From Byssochlamys sp. IMV 00236 (taxonomy: Eukaryota > Ascomycota > Eurotiomycetes > Eurotiales > Thermoascaceae): 64,000 nucleotides of DNA. The notes beneath the pieces were generated by a model. That model was not told the DNA's origin, made no database searches, and worked only from the letters and a program-made list of their open reading frames with translations. The stretch is taken from assembly GCA_001931875.2 (NCBI GenBank), contig MSJH02000745.1:122556-186555 (forward strand), in the 5' to 3' direction. Positions within the stretch are counted from its first letter, which is position 1, and every line of letters starts with the position of its first letter. The translations under genes and the position numbers were made by a program. This document shows positions 1-12,506 of this stretch, piece by piece.

Positions 1-795
<795 letters not shown>

Positions 796-1891
796 GATGG
801 AAGAAGATCTGTAGTGAACGAACGTAGCACAAATAGCCAATCCAGTTAGTATGATCTCAAGGCCCTTTCTGACTGGAGCGAGTTTCTAGGTAAAGCAAAT
901 GTTGAACTCGTCACGAGGGGCCTCTTTTGGTCGCGAGATCACAACAGAGCTCCGTCTGCTCTGTGGCTCGAACAGAGGGCTTGATTGTAGAACGGTTGTC
1001 GCTAGCTCCAGAGCTCCGCCAGTGTGAGATAAAGGGTACAGAAGAATGGGAAGACAAGAAGATAATTATGAATCATGCATGAACGTACCCGGGGATGGTC
1101 TACTGGGCAATTATGAGCGTGCGCCGTGAGTTGTACCGAAAACTCCAAGCCTGTTCTAGATAAGGGCTAAGTATTTAGCTAGCTTGGCGGGGCGAGGTTG
1201 GGGACAGACCGCCTTCCAGAAAAGAAGATCATCTAGCTGGTTGCGACAAACTTGCGAGCCGCTAAGCAGAGTTACATTATGATTATTTGAGGATTGTAAC
1301 TGCGATACAAGCTTCAGACGCTCTTATTATCTTAGCGTGAAATGATCTCCACCCGCACGGCTTATATCATTCCAACTTGTCGCATTCTCGACTTCTCCAG
1401 ACGACACATATTATTCTGAGCCATATCATCGCAGGAGATGTTGGTTGTCGTCGCAAGACAAGCCAAGACGTACTACCGGAGAAAGGCAACCTGATACTGT
1501 GATTTTTGCTGATAACCGCAATCGGAGGCCTGGGATAACTCAAATTTCTGTAAGATGATTCTGTCGCAACCCGGCTATGCGCACGTTCTCCCCTCAAAGT
1601 GGGGAGCATCCATTACAGCAAGATAACCATAGCATCGTGTTCTACTTACTATTTGAAGCCTATCTGTCAATTTTGTCTCAAGCATCCTGCGATTGGATTC
1701 TTGGTGGGATCTAGCTCGAGGGTTTTACAGTTTGGCTGATCCTTTAACATGTCAGGTTCTCATCTAGGGCGACCAGCCCTCACTTTCAGAGACTTCTTTG
1801 TCGCCAATGGCCACGATAATCCCGCGCAAATTCCATGTCTAATCTGCCTCTGAGACCATAGAGTGAATTGGCCACAGCCGGTGCCTACGAA
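796..1891. other. Divergent intergenic region, FUR1 / wpl1
   Basis: About 1.1 kb separating two genes read away from each other, so it must hold both promoters. I see no convincing coding region and no recognisable RNA gene. Short open frames, for example on the minus strand near 1367-1609, have no family resemblance. Confidence 0.6.
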
Positions 1892-4516
1892 ATGTCGACG
1901 CGCAACCGCAGATTAGTGACATACGGCAAAGCTTCGAGATCGATCGCAAAGGGCACACCGGGCAGTATCTCTTCTAAGCATGTGCCTCTCGGTGCTGTTG
2001 AACCCACAGCTAGGCCTGAGACCTTTGCGCAGGGATATGGTAGTTCGGTGACTTCGCCAGAGACTTCCAATACAGAAACCAACGGTGTGTCTAGGGACGC
2101 GCGAGAGGCAGCCGCTCTCCGCGACACGCATGTCGACCGCCCAGCTGTTTCTAGCGACGATGAACAGCCTGCGAATGAGAATCCAAACAAACGCAGGAAA
2201 CCCATATCAAACGGTCCCAGTCAACGAACACGTCATGCCAGCACGAAGAGCATTAGTGGTCATTCCCCCGTATCAGCAATAGGGCATGGAAGCGGTGACA
2301 TTCGTGATGTATCCAGCTCACATGGTCCTTCATCAAATGTCGGCGCGCCACAAGGTGACAAACTGGAGAATGGAAACAATATGTTTTCTGGAAGACGTGA
2401 CATTTCCCGGAAACGCTCAAACTCCTCTCGATCATCGGTTGCCCCTACCAGTCTGGGAAATGTTCAAAGCCCAGGGACTGGAAAGCTTGCGGGTGACTCT
2501 TCGTCTTCTGACGCCCACTCGGTTCCTAGGACGCGTCAGGTCCTGGCTTATTCAAGAAAAAATCGATCGATCGCCAGGTCCTTGGCACAACCTCTCACCG
2601 ATAAGACCCCGGAAAAGTATACTCAATCAAATCCTGCGAGTTCAGATAATATATCGACAAATGACGGTGAGCAAGTTAAACCGAATTCACCCAGGGTAGA
2701 TACGCCGGGCAGAAAGAGGCTTGTGGATTCCTTGAGCGCTCAAGGAAGACCGGAAAGATCCCCTCCGCAGCCCTCTGATATTGATGGTGACTCGAAAGCG
2801 ATGTCCTCTAACGACCCTTTCACGACTCCGGCCCCTACTGGACAATCGATCCGTTTGGCCGCTTCTCAATCTAGTGGATCTAAGGTTACATACGCGCGCC
2901 AGAGATCCTTTCTAAGTGAACTAGGCTCTTCTGATGATGCTGGGCCTCGAGACCTATCAGAACTTCTATCCTCATCGCGCATGCAACTGCAACCTCAAGT
3001 CAGCTCTGCAACTACGATTTCCTCGCTTATAGACGACGAGGAAAGTAATCGTGCCAGCTCAGTTCGCAGTATTCACGAGCTGAGACGGGCAGGTCGTACT
3101 GCTCATTTTCAAGCGACCGTCAATTCCATGTTGGAAGACATAGAAGATGCGTCTCTGTCAATGTCTAGCCGGCGAAGCGCCCTTCTACAACTCTGCAGAA
3201 AACTCAGTGATCATCAATTTGCACTACAGTTTCTTGAGCATGGATTCGACAGACGGCTCGCTAGTTGTATCTCCGATCAACTCGATGTCACCTGCTCATA
3301 TCTGGCGCTCTGTGCTTATGCACTAATCCTCTCGAACGGCCCACCATCCCCTGATGTCTTGCTGTCATTCTGGCCCCAGGTCTTGCAGTTATCCCCAGCT
3401 CTTCTTGAATTAGAGGATGATGTCCTCGTGATGTCTAAGCAGAAGCGCTACAATCTGCCTAAAGATGGACAAAAGGGCTTTCGCGACCTAGTTTCGCACT
3501 TTCGAACTGTGTTCCCTGCCGATCAACTGCATTATTGGCTTTCTTCGCAAATACTGGGTCTTCGATGTATCTGGCTGACCCTGCGCGGATGCCGCGATCG
3601 AATTCATGCCCTGAAGAGAATCCCAGGAGCTTTAATGGAAAGAATAGTCGAGATCCTGGTACGAAATTCCGTCCATCTAGGAGACAGTCTAAGCCCAGAA
3701 AGTCTATCGATTCTGGAATATACTTTGTCTATCCTAGAAGCGCACACAACTCTACCGGACATACTCGAAGACGGTGGAGAAAATCCGATAAAAGCGGTTG
3801 CTTCCCTTGGGACTCTACTTCATTCTCTTGAGGAGCCGCATGATCATCGTTTGAAGGAAATTCAAGTCCTTTACATACGGCTGGTACTGAATATTACGAA
3901 CAACAATACGTCACTCTGCGAGGACTTCTCTACCCCCGAACTGGTGAGGAGTCTAGTCGAAATAGTCTTGAAAGATTTTGAACGAGTCTCAGAAATGGTC
4001 AGTGCGGAGAAGAAAGAATCTATTGACGCCGTGATATTGGCTCTTGGGACTTTGATCAACTTGACAGAGGAGACTGCAACACCCAGGAAGCTTATTCTTG
4101 AAGAGATGACGCAGTCTGGGTCTTTACTTGATCGTCTCTTATCTTTGTTTTCGAGTGGGTTTGAGGCTGTTTCAGAGGTAAGGCTAAGTTACGCGCTATT
4201 GTTATGGATCTATCTAACAACATTCCAGGCCGATTCTTTTGTGCAGACACATTCTAATGTTGCATTTGGTTATCTATCAATTCTTCTGTGTACGCTGTCT
4301 TTGGATGAAAGTGTCCGTGCACGTCTGAGACATTCTCTCTGTGGCAATGGCCTCTCACGTGTTTTGGCGACAGCAGAGGAATTCCTTCAATACCATAGGA
4401 AGGTTGAAGATGAACTACGCAGCTTGGGCGGTGAGCAGGATCAAGTGGCTGGTTTTACATCTAGATTACAGGGCCTTGTGGAAAGAATTCGACGGTACGA
4501 AAAAGGCTCGATTTGA
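1892..4516 (+). CDS. wpl1: Wapl-type cohesin release factor
   Basis: Wapl proteins bind Pds5 and Scc1 and open the cohesin ring, limiting sister-chromatid cohesion and loop size in the nucleus. The first 350 or so residues are low-complexity, Ser/Pro-rich and basic, with two copies of a short Ser/Arg-rich motif (TYGKASRSIA near residue 10, AYSRKNRSIA near 220). The C-terminal half is the helical-repeat WAPL domain, beginning near SSVRSIHELRRAGRTAHF. The start is the ATG at 1892. The frame stays open upstream to 1868 but without ATG. An intron at 4178-4228 (GTAAGG, CTAAC branch, CAG) is 51 nt and stop-free, so an uninterrupted reading is possible. Removing it gives ..EAVSEADSFVQTHSNVAFG.. and 857 residues instead of 874. 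The family is clear from the domain, though Wapl sequences are divergent. Confidence 0.88.
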   Translation: MSTRNRRLVTYGKASRSIAKGTPGSISSKHVPLGAVEPTARPETFAQGYGSSVTSPETSNTETNGVSRDAREAAALRDTHVDRPAVSSDDEQPANENPNKRRKPISNGPSQRTRHASTKSISGHSPVSAIGHGSGDIRDVSSSHGPSSNVGAPQGDKLENGNNMFSGRRDISRKRSNSSRSSVAPTSLGNVQSPGTGKLAGDSSSSDAHSVPRTRQVLAYSRKNRSIARSLAQPLTDKTPEKYTQSNPASSDNISTNDGEQVKPNSPRVDTPGRKRLVDSLSAQGRPERSPPQPSDIDGDSKAMSSNDPFTTPAPTGQSIRLAASQSSGSKVTYARQRSFLSELGSSDDAGPRDLSELLSSSRMQLQPQVSSATTISSLIDDEESNRASSVRSIHELRRAGRTAHFQATVNSMLEDIEDASLSMSSRRSALLQLCRKLSDHQFALQFLEHGFDRRLASCISDQLDVTCSYLALCAYALILSNGPPSPDVLLSFWPQVLQLSPALLELEDDVLVMSKQKRYNLPKDGQKGFRDLVSHFRTVFPADQLHYWLSSQILGLRCIWLTLRGCRDRIHALKRIPGALMERIVEILVRNSVHLGDSLSPESLSILEYTLSILEAHTTLPDILEDGGENPIKAVASLGTLLHSLEEPHDHRLKEIQVLYIRLVLNITNNNTSLCEDFSTPELVRSLVEIVLKDFERVSEMVSAEKKESIDAVILALGTLINLTEETATPRKLILEEMTQSGSLLDRLLSLFSSGFEAVSEVRLSYALLLWIYLTTFQADSFVQTHSNVAFGYLSILLCTLSLDESVRARLRHSLCGNGLSRVLATAEEFLQYHRKVEDELRSLGGEQDQVAGFTSRLQGLVERIRRYEKGSI

Positions 4517-5895
4517 CGTGACGTATTGTTATGCCGCAGTTTTCTCGACATGGATGTCCAGATGCTCGATGAGCCCAAACGCGACCAAAAATCGCTGCTT
4601 TGTCCCGACCTATATGAGCGGATTTCCTGCTAGGTGCATGTATGAGTGCCCGCAGAGGGCGTTCTACGTCCAAATCAGACGTTCTGCGCTCACATCAGAT
4701 CTTATTGGTCGTTATTGATGTTTATTGATTTCAGGGTCCGCCAGCTTGATTGTCCGTGCTAGCGATTTTAGGAGGGGGATTGCAGCATGGCATCAGAAAA
4801 ATCAGGAGATCAGCCCGGAAAACCTCGAGCTGCTTCCTTGGAAGTGGATGCGATACCAAAATCCTGCAGCTCCCTTCACATTTCTGGCATAACAGCCAAA
4901 TGAAGATCCTTCGAGACGAGCAACGGTCGACCATTTCTTCAGTGGAGACTGCCTCCGTAGTGAGCGCATATACTTTACCGCCGTCTTCTCGTTCGGTCGA
5001 CCGAACAGAGAGGTGCATTGCATCCTATTGTGACAGCTAGTGAAGGGGCTCCATCGGAGGACTGGAGGTTGCAAAGCTGCCGAGGTCCGATTCGCGATAC
5101 CCATGTTTGTTCATGTGTTCGACTAAATTACAGGGGTTATATTCTGTTAAATAGGCATGATGATAATATCCATATGGAAATGCATAGATGATTACGACCC
5201 TAAGGACTGTGTTTGACTGTAGTTATCCTTAGCTCTGTAGTAAGTACATAGTTACCTTATCCGGACTGCTGGACAAGTGAGCACTGATGATATCGGAAGC
5301 ATGTTCCGCCATCCGCAGAATCCATTTGGCATCGGATCGTCTGCCAGGTGCTGGTCTACCGCCTACTATTTCCGGTAAGCGCAAGCACCGGCATCGCTAC
5401 CTAACAACCACCTGCAGTAGCTACGAGTACTTACTGAGTAATTACGAGTCCCGCAAGGTCGGGGAACGATTGTCGACTCCAGACCATCATTCTTCATCAA
5501 TTCCATCGTTTCTTCCAGGTCTCCCCGTCTCCGGAGGTGGCATTTGAAGCTACCATCCGTCCTTTTAGACTCTACTTAATTTCTCACCTGGCAGCCCACC
5601 TCTATTCCGGGGCGTGTGTACCTTGCCACTGAAAAATTCGATTAGCTGTGACCTTGGAATCTGTCCACTCGCTGTTTCAGGACATTGACTTATATTGTCC
5701 TCGTGAGGACCAGCTTCTTCTTGTCCGAATTAATTAAATATACAGAACGCCAATCCCTGATCCCGGAGCGTTCTCAGTGCTGGCACGCTCCCGTGTACCG
5801 ATATTGGATCTCCAACCTATCCTATCTGCCAAAGCTAGTGTCTTTGGCTCCTCCTAATACACCTGTTTCAGCAACTCGAGATCTCGCCATTCAAG
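4517..5895. other. Intergenic region, wpl1 3' end to rhbA
   Basis: About 1.4 kb with no convincing gene. It contains the wpl1 3' UTR, an isolated perfect palindrome at 4991-5006, and the rhbA promoter and leader. The last 100 bases before the rhbA ATG are pyrimidine-rich (CTCCTAATACACCTGTTTCAG), which could be a leader intron acceptor. Confidence 0.5.
4991..5006. repeat. Perfect 16-bp palindrome
   Basis: GTTCGGTCGACCGAAC equals its own reverse complement over all 16 bases, and it contains a SalI core. It lies in non-coding sequence about 475 bp downstream of wpl1. It could be a dimeric transcription-factor site or chance. Confidence 0.7.
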
Positions 5896-6642
5896 ATGCC
5901 TGCGCCTCCTAAGCAGCGCAAGATCGCCATTGTCGGCAGTCGTTCGGTAGGTATGTTGGTTTCGCTGATCCGGCCTGAGGGCTCCCTTTCCACCGGGAAG
6001 TAGTAGTTTCTGATCTTCCTACAGGAAAGTCTTCCCTCACAGTTCGTTTCGTCGATCACCACTTCGTAGAGAGCTACTATCCTACAATCGAGAACACGTT
6101 TAGCCGCATTATCAAGCACAAGGGACAAGACTATGCGACGGAGATTGTGGATACTGCTGGACAGGTAACATCCTCATCGTCTAACAGCCGTGTTCGACGC
6201 TAATCGTTCCGACAGGATGAATACAGCATTCTAAACTCGAAACATTTTATTGGAATTCATGGATACATGATTGTATACTCAGTGGCATCTCGGCAGTCAT
6301 TTGATATGGTCAGGGTTATTCGTGACAAGATACTGAACCATCTGGTGAGTATCAATTCCAACTCTGATAAGATATAGTCACCAGGCTAATTGCATGTTCC
6401 AGGGTGCCGATTGGGTGCCTCTAGTAGTAGTTGGTAATAAGAGCGATCTGAAACCCGAGCAACGACAAGTGACAACGGAAGAGGGCCGGCGCCTGGAAGA
6501 AGAATTCAAATGTGCTTTCACTGAGGCAAGCGCCCGGCTCGATTACAATGTCGCGAAGGCTTTCGACTTAATGATCGGGGAGATTGAGAAAGCACAGAAT
6601 CCGTCTCAGCCAGCCGGCAATAGCAAATGCATACTCATGTGA
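5896..6642 (+). CDS. rhbA: Rheb-family small GTPase RhbA
   Basis: Rheb GTPases regulate TORC1, and in Aspergillus RhbA is tied to nitrogen sensing and arginine uptake. Exons 5896-5950, 6025-6164, 6216-6344 and 6403-6642 encode 187 residues, the usual length. The P-loop is GSRSVGKSS, with Arg where Ras has Gly12, a Rheb hallmark. The effector region is YPTIENTF, switch II is DTAGQDEY, the G4 box is NKSD, and the C-terminal CaaX box is CILM, predicted to be farnesylated. The first intron splits the P-loop glycine codon. The 3' UTR holds a long U-rich tract (6812-6890). The call is essentially certain. Its place in TORC1 signalling is known for the family and not shown by this sequence. Confidence 0.97.
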
Positions 6643-6811
6643 TCGCAGTCTGCGATAGCGAACAGCGATAGCTGTACGACCAACGGGGGAAACGGTTTAT
6701 CTCATTGGAGGCCATGTACTTGAACTTATGGTGTTATGGTGCCCTTCATAAGATCGGAAAAGAAAGGGTATTATTTATGCTTTGAGGGTGTTGCGTTTCA
6801 GCAGTGTTAAC

Positions 6812-6890
6812 CTCCCTTCTTCTTTTTTCTTTTTTTCTTTTCTCTTTTTATGTGTCTTCTTTTTCTTTTCTTTTTTTCTCTACTTCTCTG
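6812..6890 (+). repeat. Pyrimidine tract in the rhbA 3' region
   Basis: Nearly uninterrupted C/T, mainly CTTTTTTC-like units, starting about 170 nt after the rhbA stop. If transcribed it gives a U-rich 3' UTR. Confidence 0.75.
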
Positions 6891-7096
6891 TTACTGTGCA
6901 TTTCCCTGTTTGGGGTGCTGTAATCGATCGATGCTCTAATGCTGTAGGGGGTGTCTTTTTTTTCATTTCCGCCTGTTATGGGTTTTGCCGGGTTTCAAGT
7001 GTCTGAGGTCTTTTTTTGGATGAGTGACAGTCTGAGTAATGGGATGTGAGGTAGATTGTCTAGTACTGAGATAACATAGATATGTGCTAGAGAGAA

Positions 7097-7130
7097 ATAT
7101 TATTATTACTATTATTACTATTGTTGTTGG
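7097..7130. repeat. Imperfect ATT/ACT trinucleotide run
   Basis: ATATTATTATTACTATTATTACTATTGTTGTTG-type sequence, a short microsatellite in non-coding DNA. Related AGT triplets recur at about 7219-7240. Confidence 0.7.
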
Positions 7131-7831
7131 GGTGTTCAGATCCCGAGCGACAGGTACTGGTCAAAGGTTGCGTGAGCAGTGGCGAGACTACATAGTTAGA
7201 GTATGAGAGTATGAGTCACTACTACAAAGTAGTAGTAGTAACTTAGTTAACTTAATTACAATTATTATTTTTATTACTACGGCTGACTAGTAATGCCTGC
7301 TTGAGAAGTGGGGACCTTGCCCGCCAGATGTATTTGCAAAACGTCCATATCTTATCGCTGTCTTACTGTAAAGAGAGCTAGAATGATATCCACTGTAGGA
7401 ATTGGTTTCTCTCCAAGCTCTGGTATATATATAATATAATGAAAAAACAATATATCATGACAATATATTCTAACAAGTAGTCAACGCATTCAGTTCTCTT
7501 ACTGGACTCGAATAGCAACATAAAGCGAACTGGGAAAATCCTCCAGTTAACGATATTTCTAGTTCGTCCCGTGTCATGAGCTTAATTGGCCTTTAGCGGC
7601 ATGCCCCTCCTGTCGCTTACTGCCACGCACTTTTGGCTAACTTCCAAGTGTGTTCCAGCAGTGAAAAAAACCCACTAGCCACTTGAGGTTTACCCCTCGC
7701 TAGCCAAAAACATTATTTGCGCCCTGATCGGATATCCCGTTGCCCACCCCTCGTTCGTTGAGGTCCTCAATAGACCAGATCAAACAGACACAAGAGTATC
7801 TACCAGCCGTGTGTGATACTCCATACCCAAG

Positions 7832-9683
<1,852 letters not shown>

Positions 9684-10274
9684 GGGATGGATGGAACGGA
9701 ACATAAATATCTTCCGGCGTTTTGATGCGAACGTATGATGATTGTAAATGTTGGCGAATGAAATCCGTCGGGTTGCAAAAGCAGATATCTATCTACTACA
9801 TATTCTATAGCTGCGAATGGATGGTAACCACAGCCCGTTGTGGAACGTTAAGTCTATAGTGATTGGATCAGATCAAGGTGGCTGTAGATAGAGCAGGTCT
9901 GTTTAAAATAATTAGCACATGTATGTACTACATAGGAACTGGGATATAAACTAAATCTGATGTCAGATATTGATATTTAACAAATAGAGCCATGACTGAT
10001 TCTATCCACACGAATAATACAATACTAATATTCTCCGCCACAAGACGCTTGCGGACACGGAACGGAGTGCGTGCGGATAACCAAAGTCTCCACCCGTAAT
10101 AAATCAATCTCATACACGGACAAGACCCAAGACCCCCCACCGCGCCGGTTTTCGGTGGACGGTCTCTGGTTTTGACGCAGTCAGTCATGGGCCTTATATA
10201 TTTTTTGTGACCTGCTTCTTCTCCTTTTTCTTTCTGGAAGAACTAGACTGCTTTTATTTAAAATCTCCAGCATC
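9684..10274. other. Intergenic region, SES1 to serA
   Basis: About 590 bp containing the SES1 3' UTR and the serA promoter. The last 80 bases before the serA ATG are pyrimidine-rich (CTTCTTCTCCTTTTTCTTTC), a common feature of strongly expressed fungal promoters. No gene seen. Confidence 0.5.
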
Positions 10275-12056
10275 ATGTCTGCCGCGAAAGATATCAGCGT
10301 CAGCGCGAGCGAACTAGCTCGTCCGGTCATGTCGAGTCTAGGCCTCTCGATTTCTCCCATTGCTGGCTTTCAGCCACAGCCTGCGGCGAAGCAGCTCAAG
10401 CCTTTTGCGACAGAGGACATCAAGATTCTCCTTCTCGAAAACGTCAATCAGACAGGACGGGATATCCTCTCCAAGCAGGGCTACCAAGTCGAGTTTCTGA
10501 AGTCATCGCTGCCAGAAGACCAGTTGATTGAGAAGATCAGGTATAGTTCGCCCTAGTGGCAATCACGATCTTGTCATAATATATAATTTGATCCGCGAAA
10601 GAACGACAGACTTGCTGACATCTACCTCCTCGTCTTCCAGAGATGTGCATGTGATTGGTATCCGGTCCAAGACCAAGCTCACTGCCCGAGTGCTCAAGGA
10701 AGCGAAAAATCTTATAGTCGTGGGATGTTTCTGTATCGGAACCAACCAGGTCGATCTACAATATGCTGCGCAACATGGAATCGCCGTCTTCAATTCGCCC
10801 TTCAGTAACTCTCGTTCGGTGGCCGAGCTCGTCATTTCAGAGATCATCGCCTTGGCTAGGCAGTTGACTGATCGCTCGAATGAAATGCACCAGGGCACAT
10901 GGAACAAGGTCAGCAACAAGTGCTGGGAGATTCGTGGAAAGACTCTAGGTAAGGAAATATTCCCTCTCTCTCCTTTTCTCTCTTCCTCTGTGAAGAAATA
11001 GAAAATACTCTTTGCTTTTGCATTCTGACCATATTCATTACCACAGGTATAATTGGATACGGTCACATCGGTTCCCAACTGTCGGTTCTCGCGGAGGCTA
11101 TGGGAATGTCCGTGATCTACTACGACGTGGTCAACCTCATGGCAATGGGAACGGCACGCCAAGTTCCTACCCTCGAGGATCTTCTCCGTGCCTCCGACTT
11201 CGTCACCTTGCATGTTCCCGAGCTGCCAGAGACGAAGAACATGATCGGATCGCAGCAATTCGAACAGATGAAGGAAGGGAGCTACTTGATCAACGCCAGC
11301 CGAGGCAGCGTTGTCGACATCCCTGCACTGGTCCTCGCCATGCGCTCTGGAAAGCTCGCTGGTGCCGCGATCGACGTCTACCCCAACGAGCCAGCAGGCA
11401 ATGGAGACTACTTCAACAACGACCTTGGCTCCTGGGTCAATGACCTCCGCGGTCTCAAGAACATCATCCTCACCCCTCACATTGGAGGAAGTACCGAAGA
11501 AGCTCAGAGGGCGATCGGAGTCGAGGTCGCCGAAGCTCTCGTGAGATACGTCAATGAGGGAACGACCCTAGGCGCCGTCAACCTTCCAGAAGTCAACCTC
11601 CGCTCGTTGACAATGGACGAACCCGACCACGCCCGAGTAATCTACATCCATCACAATATCCCTGGTGTGCTCCGCACAGGTATGACATATTTTCCTTGCC
11701 CCTAAATCTCTGTCGACTTCCGCTGATATTTCTTTTTTTCCAGTGAACGAAATCCTCGGAGACCACAACGTCGACAAGCAGATGACCGACAGCAGAGGCG
11801 ATGTACGTCACAGACACACCCATACATACCTTTTCAGGAGAGAGTACATATGCTAATATAATATGAAAAAAAAACTAGGTCGCTTATCTGATGGCTGATG
11901 TCAGCAATGTCAACACCGCTACAATCAAAGATCTCTACGAGAGACTCGAAAGCCTTTCATGTATGAAACCCACTTTGCCTATGTGTAAAAAAAACATCCC
12001 ATTGCAGGTGCTAACGGTTGAATTTAGCTCGGATCATGACCCGAATCCTTTACTAA
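10275..12056 (+). CDS. SER3: D-3-phosphoglycerate dehydrogenase
   Basis: First enzyme of the phosphorylated serine pathway: oxidises 3-phosphoglycerate to phosphohydroxypyruvate with NAD. Exons 10275-10540, 10641-10948, 11047-11679, 11744-11802, 11879-11960 and 12028-12056 give 458 residues. The Rossmann motif is GIIGYGHIGSQLSVLAEAMG. The substrate/NAD region shows NASRGSVVDIPAL, and the catalytic His lies in LTPHIGGSTEEAQ. A C-terminal ACT-type regulatory domain begins near ARVIYIHHNIPGVL and is broken over three short exons. The last exon has only 29 coding bases and ends RIMTRILY. An N-terminal extension of about 45 residues precedes the catalytic domain, as in yeast Ser3/Ser33. Feedback control by serine through the ACT domain is known for relatives and inferred here. 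Confidence 0.96.
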
Positions 12057-12506
12057 GCCATATCTTTCTAACTATCCCGCGCGGACACGACCATTAGGTA
12101 TGACTGACTCGCATCTCTGATGAAGTTGCCTGTTAGCCTTGGAACCAATTGGATATGCCACTGCCGCATTTCTTCATATTATTCTTGGGCTAGACAGGTG
12201 GGAATGAAAAAAAAAAAGGAAGAGGAACGAGGGTTAAGAAAAATAGCTTTTTTTTGGTTTACATGGTTACATAGCTTTATAGGGCCCCCCTCAACGGAAG
12301 CCCTTTTTTTTGGCACAGCAGTAGTCACTGTGCTGGTACTATATAGTACAGACCTTTATGTTATAGACGTCTCAGTTGAGCAGCTTATTCATGGTTCTAT
12401 CTCTATCTCCATTACTTTTTATTTTTCTTTAGGAATGAAGATCGGTATGGAGGAACGTAGTCTTAAACAAAGGATAGGCTAGATACCGATCTTGGGCAGA
12501 CAGACG
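12057..12506. other. Convergent 3' region, serA / bur1
   Basis: 450 bp between two facing genes, holding both 3' UTRs. Homopolymer runs (A11 near 12208, T8 near 12248, T9 near 12303) occur. No gene seen. Confidence 0.5.

Larger units (their letters stand above)
6643..7831. other. Intergenic region, rhbA 3' end to seryl-tRNA synthetase
   Basis: About 1.2 kb without a supported gene. It holds a pyrimidine tract, an ATT/ACT triplet run, AT-rich sequence at 7240-7480, and the promoter of the synthetase gene. A TGAGTCA (Gcn4/CpcA-type) site lies at 7212-7218. Confidence 0.55.

Noticed and set aside
1367..1609. 80-codon minus-strand frame between FUR1 and wpl1
   Set aside because: No recognised family, no clear splice or start context, arginine/serine-rich composition typical of random frames.
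7212..7218. TGAGTCA as a CpcA (Gcn4-type) control site for seryl-tRNA synthetase
   Set aside because: Several TGASTCA sites occur in the window (also 21762, 22808, 37022), about what chance predicts, and this one is 620 bp from the ATG. Noted but not claimed.
10563..11480. 305-codon open frame antisense to serA
   Set aside because: Shadow of the conserved dehydrogenase exons and one intron; composition is low-information and no domain is visible.
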